A stretch of 64,000 nt of DNA from Bolinopsis microptera (GCF_026151205.1 NC_087078.1:2605675-2669674); one strand, 5' to 3'; counted from the stretch's first letter, positions 1-13,300 are shown. Notes: generated by a model not told the origin, from the letters alone. Numbers and translations: made by a program.

Positions 1-1954
1 TTCACCATCTAGATAGTCCACTATTGACAGAGCGTCTATCACATAAAACTCTTTGTCAATTACTTCCTCACAACGTTCTAGCTCATCACGGACCAACTGC
101 AGGGAGCACAGGCTATATCAAATTAATAATCTAAATCAAAATTCATATCCAATTAATAATTTATATTAAATATTTTATATTAAATATACTAAAAAAGATG
201 AAATACAGTGAATGCGCTGTGGGTACCAGAAATTCATGAGAAAGTCGGAGTTAAATAAAAAGATTTAAAATTTGGATTCAAATAATTTGATGCGACTCCA
301 ACCTGCCTCTCCCGTTCTCGACGAGATGACTCCGCTTTCTCAGCTTGATTCCTTTCAGAGATATACTTCCTGTTACAGTCCATCCTGAGAGACGGGTCCC
401 CGCCGTTCACATTCCTTCCCAGCTGTCTGGCATGTTCTTCTTTAGCTTTCTGGTTCCACATCCTCTTCTCGTCCGGGGTCAGCTTCCTCCAAAGTGGGTC
501 ACACAACTGCACAAGCATCTGGGGACCTGAGAGGAGGATTTTAAAAGTTCTGAAGATTGTTGTAAGTTTTAAGGGATACAGGAACTCGACGATATGAAAA
601 TCTCTTATATAAGCTATCTATCAAGATTTGAGTAAGAATAAGCAAAACACTCATTCGAGCTCACTGCTTAAGGTAACATCTTTCCTGAACCTAGCAGTTC
701 CGATCCATTATTTTTGAGCTTGTTCAGGCATGTTTAGATCGACTGATCGCGCGTTAACTGTCTCAGCTCACAAGACGCTCGCGCGCTGCGCGATCGACTA
801 TATTATACTGTTTTAAATAGAGTATTTCAAAATGGCTTTCGCGCGTTACAGATCAAACTATGACAAGTTCGATAGCACCAGTTTGGCTGGCAGGAAGGCT
901 GTCAGAAAACAACAGTGAAATACAGACAACAAGTTGCATGACTGGTCATAGGAACAACACACAAGCTAAAAACTATTATTTCTATCTATGAAACCGTTTC
1001 ATTAGACTAGAAAGTCATTATATAATATGTGGAATGTGGAAATGTATTATATATTATGTTTGGTGTGAGAAAATGCGGACAAGCGCAGCTATCTCACTGA
1101 CCTACGTGTCCTAAGAAAATAGTTCTCGCAAAATTATGAGTAATATCGTAAACATGCATTCGTTTATATGGAGTGAGTTTAATGCACTTAGGTAGAATAG
1201 GACACAATGATAATGAATGATATGTGGTTTTATGCCTCTGTGTGAATACATTATGTATTGCAGGGTGTGTAATACGGTGATAAGGACCAGTACTCTGTAT
1301 TAGTCTACTTAAATTCCTCAATATATGCATTATACACTGTGCACCAGTTTCTTAAGAATACGCTGCCTCTGATCAAAGAACCGTATATTGTTTGAGCTGT
1401 TTTATCTTGAATTATTTAACATGGAGGTGATAAGGAGGTAATATAATAAGTGACCCAGAAATTCTTGATAAACACTGCACGGCTTTATTTACTACACCAA
1501 GTAGATTCATGTAATATCCAAATAATATAATATCCAGTATACACCAGAAAGAAATATCAGTTGAGTAGCATCGGCTCCAATGGATGAATCATTGTTTACA
1601 TAATTTGTTTACACAAAACTTATATATATATTATTATGTAGACACTAGAATGGCTCCATAAGTAGGTGGCAAGACAATTAGGGGAAGGTTCACATTCACC
1701 ATCTAGATAGTCCGCCAGTGTAGGTTAAAGTTAGATTTCGTCTTATATTATAAGGCTTGGCCTCAGAAGGCACAAAAACGGTGGCTAAAACTGACAAACA
1801 AACCTCTGATATCATACTGCGGAGCAAGTTTAGGTTTCTGAGCATTAGCAAAACAAATGAAGCCGTTAGGTTTGTTCTTCTGGTTGTTCTTCTTGTTCCT
1901 GTTGCCCATCTTGGGGAGAGGCATAACTTGTTCCCCTGGTAATGATATCTCCAT
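1..1954 (-). CDS. MAEL: MAEL-C: Maelstrom-like HMG-box protein, N-terminal part (partial)
   Basis: Three exons on the minus strand, running off the left edge: 1954-1804 (start), 526-303, and 96 to beyond base 1. They join in phase (phase 1, then 0) with GT-AG borders. Exons 1 and 2 together make an HMG-box-like domain (KPNGFICFANAQKP, then LWRKLTPDEKRMWNQKAKEE). Exon 3 reads EFYVIDALSIVDYLDGE, which aligns with the opening strand of the MAEL domain in MAEL-B (VAVLDFMSFVDYGDG) and MAEL-A (LGIIDFSAHVEYMDG). Known of the family: Maelstrom works in the piRNA pathway and transposon silencing in animal germ lines, and MAEL is an RNase H-like fold. The start could be the Met at 1954 or the in-frame Met at 1924 or 1909. 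The rest of the MAEL domain is outside the window. This copy has the cleanest HMG box of the three. Confidence 0.75.
1694..1713. repeat. Stray copy of a MAEL-C exon 3 segment
   Basis: About 19-20 bases (attcaccatctagatagtcc) match positions 1-19 inside exon 3 of MAEL-C. It lies just downstream (minus strand) of exon 1. It is probably a small local duplication; the left copy may extend outside the window. Confidence 0.5.
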
Positions 1955-2528
1955 CTCCCTCCCTATAAAGCCAGTGCATTTCTTTAGTTTATTTAAAGAT
2001 ACATTTCTTTAGTTTATTTAATACAAACAATGGGAATATTTAGCTTCCGCTCATATCTTTATTTGTTATTTTTTGTAATAGTTTGTTATCATGAATTTGT
2101 TGATTGTTGAATTTATTACAATTAACAATAGATGAAGATTTTTATATTTCTTGACTTTGGGATAGCGTTTTTCATTGCTTTTCGGTAATTTTATCAAGGA
2201 CAATCAAACTTTTGGCTTCAATCAAACAATTAAAATAACAATACGATATTATTTCGTATCTAGTGTAGAGAAATAATGACACAATGTTGAGAAAAATTAC
2301 GATTAAGAGAGCAGCAGATACAAAATGTTAACAGAATCCACATCTAAAGGAAGACTAAGTAAGAATAAAACCTAACCAGTAACCACACACCAACAATTTC
2401 ACTGGCATTTACTCTAAAACTCTACTGCCTCAACATACTTAATACTTACACTAATTACATACTACGGTACCAAAACCAATCCAGCAAAAATAGTTAATTT
2501 CAGGTAAATTTTCTCCATATTTTTAGGG
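1955..2528. other. Intergenic, 5' flank of MAEL-C
   Basis: AT-rich sequence immediately upstream of the MAEL-C start codon. It should hold the promoter, but no recognisable core promoter motif stands out. No coding potential seen. Confidence 0.4.
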
Positions 2529-2754
2529 GTTGTTCACATAGTACGTAATCACTGAGGAGGAGGGAGGGAGGGGGTTTCTAAATGATTAATCTTGTGTTAT
2601 TTTGACACAATAGCTATGTGTAAACCTGAACACAGAGGGGGAGGGATTTGGCCGGATAGTGATTACGTAATATACTTGAACTATGTGTAGCTATGTGTAA
2701 ATCTGAACACAGAGGGGGAGGGAGTTAGCCAGATAGTGATTACGTAATACTTGA
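2529..2754. mobile_element. Small MITE-like element with tandem partial duplication
   Basis: A terminal inverted pair (gttcacatagtacgtaatcact at 2529-2550, inverse agtgattacgtaat near 2660-2672) frames a short G-rich stretch. The right part is duplicated in tandem: 2612-2679 and 2689-2754 share aaYctgaacacagagggggaggga and the gattacgtaa end. This looks like a short non-autonomous DNA element whose right end was duplicated. Confidence 0.5.
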
Positions 2755-5228
2755 GCCACACTTCCTGTTACAGCACTGCAGGTGAATCATCTCAAAGTAA
2801 GTATTCGAGCTGGTGGTTAACAGACTATTTGTGGGGAGGTGATGGGTAAGTTGTTGATAAAAGCAAAACTAATCAGCTTCTAGTAGAGACCAATCATATT
2901 CGTTAATAGTTGTCACGTGACACGTGTCACGTGACAATGTTGATAATCTCACACCGAAAATATAAGTCAATAAAGAATAGTTTTAAATCCACACTTGAAT
3001 TGTAAGACGTCGTGCGCGGCAGGTCTACAACGTGTGACAACACTTCCACTCTTTATCTATCTTATCTACATAATATAGGTATAATTACAATAATTTTGCA
3101 CAAGTTTTCATGTTATTTAATATCCCTCATCAAAATTCAACAAGCTGTAAATAAAGTAATAAATCACATTTCTTGTCATAAGACAGGTCTTACGGTTTAC
3201 TGTATACGTCACACGTGATCGCACACGCCACACGTGACCACACACGTGTGGGATCACGTGATTACACGTGTCTAGGGACTACGGGTGGAAGATGAATAAT
3301 TGATATTCCAACAGCATCTTGTTCCCTGCATTGTGCTGATTCCGGGAAGCATTTTGTTTACGCTCTCATCATTCTGTAGGATGAGATATCGTTCATTTAA
3401 AATTGGGTAATTATAGGCCTGTCAAGGATTTCAGCCTAATTAAGAGCTGATCAATTGCAGCTAGTTGTGCCATATAAGGGATAACTGAGGTCACGTGACA
3501 TTCAGTCCTATCACGTGACCGCTAATCCTATCACGTGACCTTGATTCGTAAAGCCTCGGGCACGTGATCACATTCGTAACGTGTCGTATGCCGACTAGGA
3601 GATTTTGTGACGTCACCAGAGCTGAAGCTACTTGATCAGGCCTTATATGGAATAATATCGTGTATCGGGTGTAATTGGACCCAATTAGAGCAGCTGAGCG
3701 CTCAATTATAGCAGCATCTGGTACCACCTTCTGAAACCCAGCAGACAGCTGGCCCAGAGAATCGAAATTAGAAGGATTTTTTATTGATGGAAATCGAAGC
3801 GGAAACCTTGTAACCCTATGTTTTCGATGACGCCGAACAAGATTAAACAGGTTATAATTGTCATACTCTCGTGTAAATTGCTCTAAAACGTGATTGAAAT
3901 TGTAATGATGCTATCAATTGTAATACAGTTTTTACATTAAGCTGAGCGGCGTAACGGCTGGCATTCCTGGGCCGCACTCATCCCAGATTGTCATTCCGCC
4001 GCAGCTTCAATTTATCTGGATATTACAGCCTGGGGTCCCCAGGTAACGACTGGAACCGCTATATCTGCCTAATCTCAGCTATTGTAAATAACGAAGCCTG
4101 TGATCCGCACATCAGGTATTGACCACATTGAACGGGCTTGAATCGAACAAGCCGTGTTATTAATATTAAAGATATTAATACCAAAAATCGTATTACTAGA
4201 TTACCTTCTTGTCATTTGTGCGAAGTGCGTACTCTTTATACTGCAGTTTGAAGTGCATTACAGAGTTAATGTTATGTGTATTATACAGTTACAGTTATGT
4301 AACTGTTGCACACAGTAAAACTTACTGCGATCGCGCTGATAAGAAGTGAACTGATAAGAGTCGAGTAAAATTGCAACGTAACTAAAATCAATGTAACACC
4401 GCTATATGAGGAAGGAAAACCATGCGACTCATGTCGATTTAATGCTGGCCGAGGTTTCAAGTTTGATATTAAGTCATTACAGTACCAGTAAGGGTGCATC
4501 CCTCTGATCCTGATCAATTCGACATGTTCATAGAATCACCTTTGGTGACGAAATATCCCTGCCACCAGCAAGCAGTCAAAAGAGCGGTGGCACTGATGAC
4601 AGAATCAAAGCTGAAGTGTGCTAACAAAGACATGAAAGCAGGACACCACATTGTTGTCTCTGAGGAGAGGCAACAAAATCCAGGAAAACAGAGGAAGTTC
4701 AAAAAGCTAATGAAATGATTTATTAAAGGGGGGGGGGGGGGGGGGGGGGGTGTCACGTCCGTCTACAATTGATAGCATCATTACAATTTCAATCACGTTT
4801 TAGAGCAATTTACACGAGAGTATGACAATTATAACCTGTTTAATCTTGTTCGGCGTCATCGAAAACATAGGGTTACAAGGTTTCCGCTTTGATTTCCATC
4901 AATAAAAAATCCTTCTAATTTCGATTCTCTGGGCCAGCTGTCTGCTGGGTTTCAGAAGGTGGTACCAGATGCTGCTATAATTGAGCGCTCAGCTGCTCTA
5001 ATTGGGTCCAATTACACCCGATACACGATATTATTCCATATAAGGCCTGATCAAGTAGCTTCAGCTCTGGTGACGTCACAAAATCTCCTAGTCGGCATAC
5101 GACATGTTACGAATGTGATCACGTGCCCGAGGCTTTACGAATCAAGGTCACGTGATAGGATTAGCGGTCACGTGATAGGACTGAATGTCACGTGACCTCA
5201 GTTATCCCTTATATGGCACAACTAGCTG

Positions 5229-6658
5229 ATTTTATTTGAAACTTTTACAAAATAGCAAATATACAAATGTACAGCAAGTCGAACAAACATATAAAATGGG
5301 CCGAAATGTATAAATGCTATAAAGCGTGGGTCAGTGAAACAAGTACAGAGGACAACTTTCAAAACAGGAGTTTTATGGCCGCCCAAAGTCTCAATAACAT
5401 CACCTCCACCTAGTAATAAAATTATGAAATATGAAAAGTGTGAAACAATCAAATAATAAAATATTCAAAATATATAGTTGTCTCTTAAATACAGATAACG
5501 TCTGAAAATTCTTAAAATAATCATCACTCCTTCATATACTGATCATTGTCCGAGAGTGTAACTCATGATGACTTCTTATCACGGCTACATACCTTCCCGT
5601 ACCGGATGTAGTGGTCGAGATGAGTCTGTTCCGCCCTCTTCTTCTTCAGGTCAGTGACCAGATGCTTCCTTGTTGCTCGTTCTTCGCTGGATCTGTCTGG
5701 ACATATCCATACATCTTTGTGCGTCTCCCTCAGTCTCCCTGTTTTCATCAGAATCTGATGAACCGCTGTTGAGCTTGGGACGGTGATCTTGACTGGTCGG
5801 ATAGCCGTACTACCTGGCCTCTTCCAACCGACTCTAGTCGCTTCGAAGTGAGGTTTCTCCCCGATCTCCTCCAAAACTGTGGTAACTAGCGCTGGAAGCT
5901 GTTCTTCCTCCTCTTCTTTCAGCCCAAACACGATCAGGTTCTTGCTCCTGTCCTCCTCTGCAGCCACACTCTTCATCACCTTCTTCAGGATTTTACTGTT
6001 GCAGACCGTACCACTTGCACTGTTCTGTTGAACAGCTGCACTATAGTTCTGAATCCCTGACTCCACCGTTGTTTGGACTGTCTCCTCAACAGACGTCTTA
6101 AGCAACTGAAGTTGTTCATCCTTCTGCACAAGCAGTTGGCCCTGCAGTCTGATCACCTTCTCTTTGTCTGCTAGTGCTTCCGTCTTGAAGCACTCGATGA
6201 TCTCCTTCAAGAGATACAACTGACTATTCTGCCGACGAACAAGGTCTACTGCATTCACAAGCCAGCCTGACAGAGTCTGTTTATCCTTAGTCTTGATCTT
6301 TTCACGACTTTCGTAATCAATGTCACTGTAGTCCATGTGCAGGTCTTTTCCTAACTGACTGGACCACCTTGCAACACAGCCTTCCACATCTTCCTGTTCA
6401 TCATAATTGAACTCCTTGATTAACTCCTGGGATCGGGTCAAACTTGGGTCATCCGCCATAGTGTACTTGTATAGTAATGTACAAGTACACACGCAAAGGT
6501 AAACTACGCTGTAGCAGCAAACTGAACTTATCGCAAATTTACAAAAGATAAGAGAGCTCGATATTTGCAACGTAAGCTACACTGATTACACACATGACGT
6601 GCAATTGATGACACTGATTACACACATGACACTGATTACACACATGACGCTGCAATTG
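5229..6658 (-). mobile_element. ORF1-only LINE-like insertion in the foldback arm
   Basis: This 1,430-bp segment interrupts the right arm of the surrounding foldback element. The uninterrupted left arm shows the empty site (cacaactagctgcaattg in reverse), and the insert is flanked by gctg on both sides (5225-5228, 6659-6662), a likely 4-bp target duplication. Its 5' end (right side) carries repeats of gtcatgtgtgtaatcagt. It holds one long ORF and no reverse transcriptase, so it is non-autonomous, resembling the HAL1 type of ORF1-only retroposon. Confidence 0.65.
5563..6459 (-). CDS. LINE ORF1-like protein (coiled coil plus RRM-like region)
   Basis: The open frame extends upstream to 6570, but the Met at 6459 (MADDPSLTRSQELIKEF) follows the probable leader and is the better start, giving about 298 aa. 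The N-terminal third is charged. Residues about 70-150 form a probable coiled coil (LYLLKEIIECF, VIRLQGQLLVQKDEQLQLL). The C-terminal half begins RSKNLIVFGLKEEEEE and continues VGWKRPGSTAIRPVKITV, then VWICPDRSSEERATRKHL; this layout is typical of ORF1 proteins of CR1/L2-like and related non-LTR retrotransposons, which are RNA-binding chaperones. No zinc knuckle seen. No intact ORF2 lies in the window. The frame is intact, so the insertion may be recent. Confidence 0.65.
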   Translation of the reverse strand: MADDPSLTRSQELIKEFNYDEQEDVEGCVARWSSQLGKDLHMDYSDIDYESREKIKTKDKQTLSGWLVNAVDLVRRQNSQLYLLKEIIECFKTEALADKEKVIRLQGQLLVQKDEQLQLLKTSVEETVQTTVESGIQNYSAAVQQNSASGTVCNSKILKKVMKSVAAEEDRSKNLIVFGLKEEEEEQLPALVTTVLEEIGEKPHFEATRVGWKRPGSTAIRPVKITVPSSTAVHQILMKTGRLRETHKDVWICPDRSSEERATRKHLVTDLKKKRAEQTHLDHYIRYGKVCSRDKKSS

Positions 6659-6845
6659 ATCAGCTCTTAATTAGGCTGAAATCCTTGACAGGCCTATAAT
6701 TACCCAATTTTAAATGAACGATATCTCATCCTACAGAATGATGAGAGCGTAAACAAAATGCTTCCCGGAATCAGCACAATGCAGGGAACAAGATGCTGTT
6801 GGAATATCAATTATTCATCTTCCACCCGTAGTCCCTACACGTGTC

Positions 6846-7348
6846 ACGTGGGCATGTAAAAACTGTCATTATAACACGTCATGAAGTACTGTGCTATTCT
6901 CAAATATTCGACTAGCTAAGGTTTTTATAATGTTCAGAAAAATGTTTTTAAATTATACATATGTTACATCCAGAGCGATGAAATCATCACTGTACAACAC
7001 ACTTTATCTAGCCACGAGGTACTGCAGATAACATAATTAATCACTGTAAATAATAAACTAGGGTATCTTTACGTCATGAATAAGATCATCGCAAGTTTTA
7101 ACGGTTCACATTAATCACACCAAACAGATAATAATAATTGTTTAAGAGTCATTATTTGATCGGTAAATCTTTGACAAGACACATTAATGTACATTTTTAG
7201 GAGATTCACACGCAGAGACTCATCTTCTCTATATTGCTTTTTACTCCCGAAGGTTTTTTCACTCCCAAACGTGACTAGTATAGTTGTGATAACACTTGTT
7301 TCTATTTGTCTCTGTTATGTCCTGAGTTTACTAATTAGTAATTAGTAA
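6846..7348. other. Intergenic, 3' of MAEL-B
   Basis: AT-rich sequence between the hAT-like element and the MAEL-B stop codon. It includes short tandem attagta units near 7330-7360 that overlap the stop region. It should hold the MAEL-B 3' UTR. Nothing else recognised. Confidence 0.4.
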
Positions 7349-10300
7349 TTAGTAATTAGGGTAATTACGTCCACGTTTCTTGACAGGCTTAACCCTCTTT
7401 TCAGGATCACAACAATTCTCAGCATCCTCTGACGAAACACTCTCGTTCAGTTTAGCTCGAAGTCGAGTATTTCGGCTGAGGATGGGTGCGACCTCAAACC
7501 CGGAAGGAATTGTACGGTACATTGGCACAGGACCAAATCCAGGTGGAGGATTTATCTGGGATGTAGGCTCAGCAGCAGAGAACGCTTGCGGAGGAGTTAT
7601 CTGTGATGTAGGCTCAGCAGCAGAGAACGCTTGAAGAAAGGCAGGGTGAGGGGGTGCAGGTTGGGCTGCAAGAACGGCAGCGGCAGAAACATTATGAGTG
7701 CGGTTTGTAGCAGATTGAGCTGCAGAAGCTAATGAGAACGCTGCGTTTATAGCATCTAGATTTGAAGCAGTGACAGCTGCTGTTGGAGCTGAAGTCAGCG
7801 CTGTTGGAGCTGAAGTCGGCGCTGTTGGAGCTGAAGTCGGCGCTGTTGGAGCTGAAGTCGGCGCTGTTGGAGCTGAAGTCAGCGCTGTTGGAGCTGAAGT
7901 CGGCGCTGTTGGAGCTGAAGTCAGCGCTGTTGGAACTGAAGTCTGCGCTGTTGGAACTGAAGTCGACACTGTTGGAGCTCTACCATAACTCCCATAATTA
8001 GAGAGTAATGTTGTAATGGAGCTAGAGGTAACAGAGGTTGGAACTAGGACGGTACCTGATGGTACGGTACTGGTACCTGTTGGTACGGTACTGGTACCTG
8101 ATGGTACGGTACTGGTACCTGAGCGGCTGCCATGTCTGGCATTCCTTTGAGAATTGTATCTTTCTGTATCCTCTTCCTGTTTCCTCTCCGTCTGTTGAAC
8201 AGAGATAACTCCGTTGTAAGTTCCATTTTGTTTGAGATGAGCGTCTTTCCCTCTGCTGTTGAAGGAAACTGGTTTCCTAGGACGACTTGTGGTGACACAG
8301 GAAGTCTCCCTATCTTCAGGAGTCGAACCAATGATTTGGTGAGAAAGCCCGGTTGTGACCGGGCCAGGCAGCAAGCCCAAGGCTAAATTGGTGACTCCTG
8401 AAGAAGGTCGCAAAGGTTGTTCCGTCTTCTTGGAATCGAAACAGGATTTTCTTGCCGAGAAGCTGCTCCCAGGTCGTCTTGGAACAGTGGGAGGTATGAA
8501 AGTGTCCTGTTGTACACCAGGTGGTGTTGTTATCTCCTCTACAGGAGGAGGGATGGAGTGTGGTGATCTGACTCTCAGTCTCGCAGAGGGAGGGGACCAA
8601 GATCGGTTAGATGCACTGTCTTCACTGGTATTGGAGTGGTTTTTGGACACCTTGAAGAAGTCAGGTGTTAGTAACCCAAGAGGGTTATCTTTGCTCTTTG
8701 TTGAACTGCTCCTAGTTGCTCCTGAACTGCTCCTAGTTGCTCCTGAACTGCTCCTAGTTGCTCCTGAACTGCTCCTAGTTGCTCCTGAACTGCTCCTAGT
8801 TGCTCCTGAACTGCTCCTAGTTGCTCCTGAACTGCTCCTAGTTGCTCCTGAACTGCTCCTAGTTGCTCCTGAACTGCTCCTAGTTGCTCCTGAACTGCTT
8901 CTAGCAGCTCCTGAACTGCTCCCAGCACTGGACTGAGAAACACTGCTAGGAGGGGAGCTCCGGCCCCGCCCTCTGGATTTAGGACGAGCTGAGGATTGAG
9001 AGGATTCTCCGGGGAGTTGGATGTAAGCAGAGTGGGAGGAGGATCCGGAACTACTGGATAGAATGCTCCCGTCTCTGGAATTTGGTCGTGAAATGTGACC
9101 GGAATGATGACCGGAATGATTAGAGAAATGTATGCTCTGCGCTTGAACCTCTGAACGACCACTCGTAACTGGGCCTAGAGGCGAGATTATCGAGGGAACT
9201 GTGCGGGTTTTGCTTCTACAGTCAGCAATGCTTGGAGACAGACAGTCTGATACAGTACCCAGGTACTTCATCGCATTCTTCCGGGCACACCCTGTCTTAT
9301 CCCACGCTATCTCTACAGTGTTGTGATACTCGCACCTGTAGTGAAATGTTGTGTGAGCTTGTAATATCATTAGGATGTTCAATCATGTAAATATATATTA
9401 CATATAAACCGCTAGATACACTCAATTAAACTCCTTCTCGTGTTCCACTGGGGTTTTATAAATGTATTTATGCGAAGAAACATAATAGTAATTAACAGTA
9501 TAAGTAGCAACATAATAATTAACAGCATAATTAGCAACATAATACCTGAAGTGTGCGTTGAGATCATTAGCGGAGCGCGTGAGTAGTGTAGTGAACTGGG
9601 AGAATGTGGGAACACCTCCGTGTAGAACCTGTAAAAACACTGTTGAAGATACATTCTATAAGCGTGGTTGATGAAATGTAACACTAAAGGCATCATGTAG
9701 TCTCCAGGCTCGACAAACCCCGACAAACCCCGACAAACCCCGACATATCCCGACAAACGGGGTTTGTCGGGGTTTGTCGAGGGGTTTTGCCTCGGGCCCG
9801 CCGGCTACATGAGGCCTTCTTGTATAGTGTTTTTCCACGTAAAGCTTGATGACTCCGTCTCGGCTTTTTGTTCTGAGACTCAAAAAAAAAAAAAAAAAAA
9901 AAAGCCTCCAGGCTCGACAAACCGGAAACCCCGTCAAACCCCGTCAAACCCTGACAAACCCCGACAAACCCCGACAAACCCTGACAAATCCCGACAAACC
10001 CCGACGTGTCAAGATATGTCGTATCATGTCGGGCCCACCGGCTACATGATGCCTCACTAATCATTACATACATTCTTACTGTATGATGATGAAATTTGAT
10101 ACTTTGACATCTTTTCAGGTATATTTAGGAAGAAGCGGTCATCGCGACTGTTCAACAAACATTTAAATTTATCTATTTTTGGAAGCTCGATGCTTACCAA
10201 GGTAACATTGCATGTGACATTTACGATGATTTAATCTTGTGGTTTAAATTGTAGAGAGCGGTGACGTAACCTATTTTAAATATAATACATGTTAATTCAT

Positions 10301-13300
10301 TTTCACATAACTATGGTTCTGCTGTGAGCTGAGTTAAGAGTGATACCCTTATGTCTATGAGGGGGCTAATAACCATTGTCTCTAAATCAGACTGGCTCTC
10401 AAATCGCATACGGGTGTATGTAATATAACTCTACCTGCTGCCATTTGCAGGGCTATAATTAAATTTTAAATTGAATAACATCCTCAACGATTTTATATTA
10501 ATGTTATGTTTCTGAGAACTGATATAAGACTTATTCCCACTTATTATATAACGAGTAATGTAAATAATCTCACCCCGCTGAGTTGATGAAGTCTGGTAAG
10601 TGTGTGTACCAGGAAATCTTCCACCATCAACACCTGGTTAGGTATGTTATTTTCTAAAAATAGAACAGTTTGGTTCGTGATCTAGATTACGCTTCTAAAG
10701 TTCTAATGAACTCGACTACAGGTGAATATATAAATAAATGTTCATTTTCATTCTGAGATAAGAGTTACGTCACTCCCCCTCAGCTCCAGTATTCCATTTG
10801 GCTTATAATATAAAATGTAAGATAACCCATAATTATCTAGCGGGTGCAAGAATTTTATACAGCATTTCCCAGTAACTGAATACGGCTTTGTTAAAATATT
10901 TCTGCATAATCTCGGGTATCACGCACGTTACAGCTTAATAAATGCTGGACTAGCTTAGTAGCAAATAAAAGATCACCTTATTATTCAGATGGGAGCCCTC
11001 ACCGGGCTAAGTAGCTAAGTGCCAGCAGAAAATAAGTAACTTTAAACAGCAATATACTGGAGAACCAATAAAATATTATCACTGTCTAGAAACAATGCAA
11101 AATAGTAGTACTGTCTATAAAGAAGAAACTAACCCCAATGTTAGCGAGGATTTGTCCAGCAGGATTGTCTTGAAGCCAGTACCAAGAACCTAGCACTCTG
11201 TTCAGATCCTCCGACCTACACAGCAACAGGGGACTCCCTTCTAACTCACTCTTCACCTGGAACAGTAACGGTTATTAGACAGCCATTAACTGGTCATTAA
11301 CCGGTTATTAGCACATGTTCACGTGTAACTGTGTATCACGTGTGTATCACGTGTGTATCACGTGTTGTGTGTATCAGCTGCACTTGTCTAGTTAGAGATG
11401 TAATTATGGGCACTGCTCAGTTTTAGAAGGTATAAGTATCAGGCTTGTTAGTAATTATCATAGATCGTGTACGTGATAAAGCTGTTTTGAGATGCACTTT
11501 TTACTTTCAATGGTTACGGTTGGAATTAGTATAATATGTATAACTTTACTCAGCAGTACGGCAAGATAAGGGGTAAACGTTTATTTTAACAGTAAAATTT
11601 ATTCCACATAATACGATATACATGTATTATGGAATGATAAGCATGTGACCAAAGTGTCTGACTCAACACGTTGAGATGATAATTAGTGAGAAAGTGTACA
11701 CACAGTACTATACTGGAATGTGGGTGTTGATAATAGTTGATAGTGTTGAAATTGTAGCCGTACAATGTATTATAATAAAATAATGATAGAATTGAAACTC
11801 ATAATTATTGAAAAAGAATCAGCAAGTAACATGAATAACAGAAAACAACAGCTACAGTTAACAAAATGTTCATTTCAATTGAGATCTCAACACGTCCTGT
11901 GAACAGTGGTAACCAGGTAACCAGGTAACCAGGTAACCAGGTAACCAAGGTAACCAAGGTAACCAAGGTAACCAAGGTTACCAAGGTAACAAAGGTAACT
12001 AAGGTTACCAAGGTAACCAGGTAACCAAGGTAACTAAGGTTACCAAGGTAATAGATCCAGAATCTGAATCTGAATCCAGATCCAGATCTTGTTACCCACC
12101 TAGCTCGGTCTATAATTTTAAACTTACAAGAAAATGCGATAGTAAACCAGCAAAACATAATAATTGCGTATATAATTGTTCCTCCCTTTAAAAAGTGCAA
12201 ACTCGAAAACAATTTGTTCACAAAGAGCAAGTTAACAAAGATCAAGTTAACAAAGATTTAATTAACAAAGAGCAAGTTAACAAAGAGCTAGTTAACAAAG
12301 AGCTAGTTAACAAAGAGCAAGTTGACAAAGAGCTAATTAACAAAGGCATAATAAACGTTCATCACATCCTTGGGTGTGTCCAAATTCCTGTCTTCATGTT
12401 TAAAACAAATATCTGACATAGTGTCTCGGATACGCTTATTCTAAGATGTTGATCTCTTTTTTCTTTTCCCCTTTTTTTACGTGTTTTATATCAATATTTT
12501 AACTCAGCTTTTTTTAAAATTTTCATTGACATAATGAGTTGGTCTTTCTCTCAACTTCATTTGTCTTCCTGATAGCATCATATAACCATACTTCGAGCAA
12601 TGTTGCTTTTAATCAGGTCACTGAATGTCCGAAGATTCGTTGTCATCCTGTCTACTGACAATAGTATTATTCTGTCTATTCTGTATTCTGTCTAGTGAGG
12701 GTGTTTACAAACTGTCTCCACCTGACCCACATTGCTTGCATTACATTCTTGTAAAGCTTGCTGTGAAACACAGGGTTCAGGAAGCTGTTCATTGGGATCA
12801 CCACCAGTGCAAAGATCTCAAATACCAGCTCAGAAGCTGGTTTCGAGGCGATGTACTCGAAATACAGAACACTGAGAATAAACGGTATCCAGCTGAATAG
12901 CTGCGATCCGATTATGAGTGCTACTTTCAGTGTTAGTTGGGATGTGACCGAGTTGGGCCCTTCTGCCCCCGCGACAGGTGGAGCTACAGCTTTAGAATAA
13001 TCTCTCTGCTTTAGAATAATCTTAATGTATGCAACACTGACCAGTCCAAGTAGGATCACGAGAATGGTGCAGTAGAGGAGTTTGTAGAGCTTGTAGTTCT
13101 CCTGAGATTTGAATATGTTGTGGACACACAAGCCTGTATTCCCGTAGTAGCTAATCTCCGTGACATCAAAGATATGCCCTTTAGACGTAATCTTGCTCAG
13201 GTCGCTGATCATTCTGTATATATCATCATCTTCTTTGTGGAGCATCTCCTTGTGGACCAAAGCAAGGCGGGACCTGTTGATTGGATTTACACTGAAGAAA

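Larger units (their letters stand above)
3273..6837. mobile_element. hAT-like foldback element, interrupted by a second insertion
   Basis: Terminal inverted repeats begin TAGGGACTACGGGTGG and are bounded by a perfect 8-bp target duplication CACGTGTC (3265-3272 and 6838-6845). The TAGGG start and 8-bp duplication fit the hAT superfamily. The left arm runs 3273 to about 3925. The right arm is split: about 4768-5228 and 6659-6837, separated by a 1.43-kb insert. The arms carry several TCACGTGA palindromes. No transposase is visible in the spacer (about 3926-4767), which has a G run near 4730-4750, so this is a non-autonomous element. Two identical 78-codon open frames (3491-3727 minus, 4959-5195 plus) only reflect arm identity. 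Confidence 0.8.
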
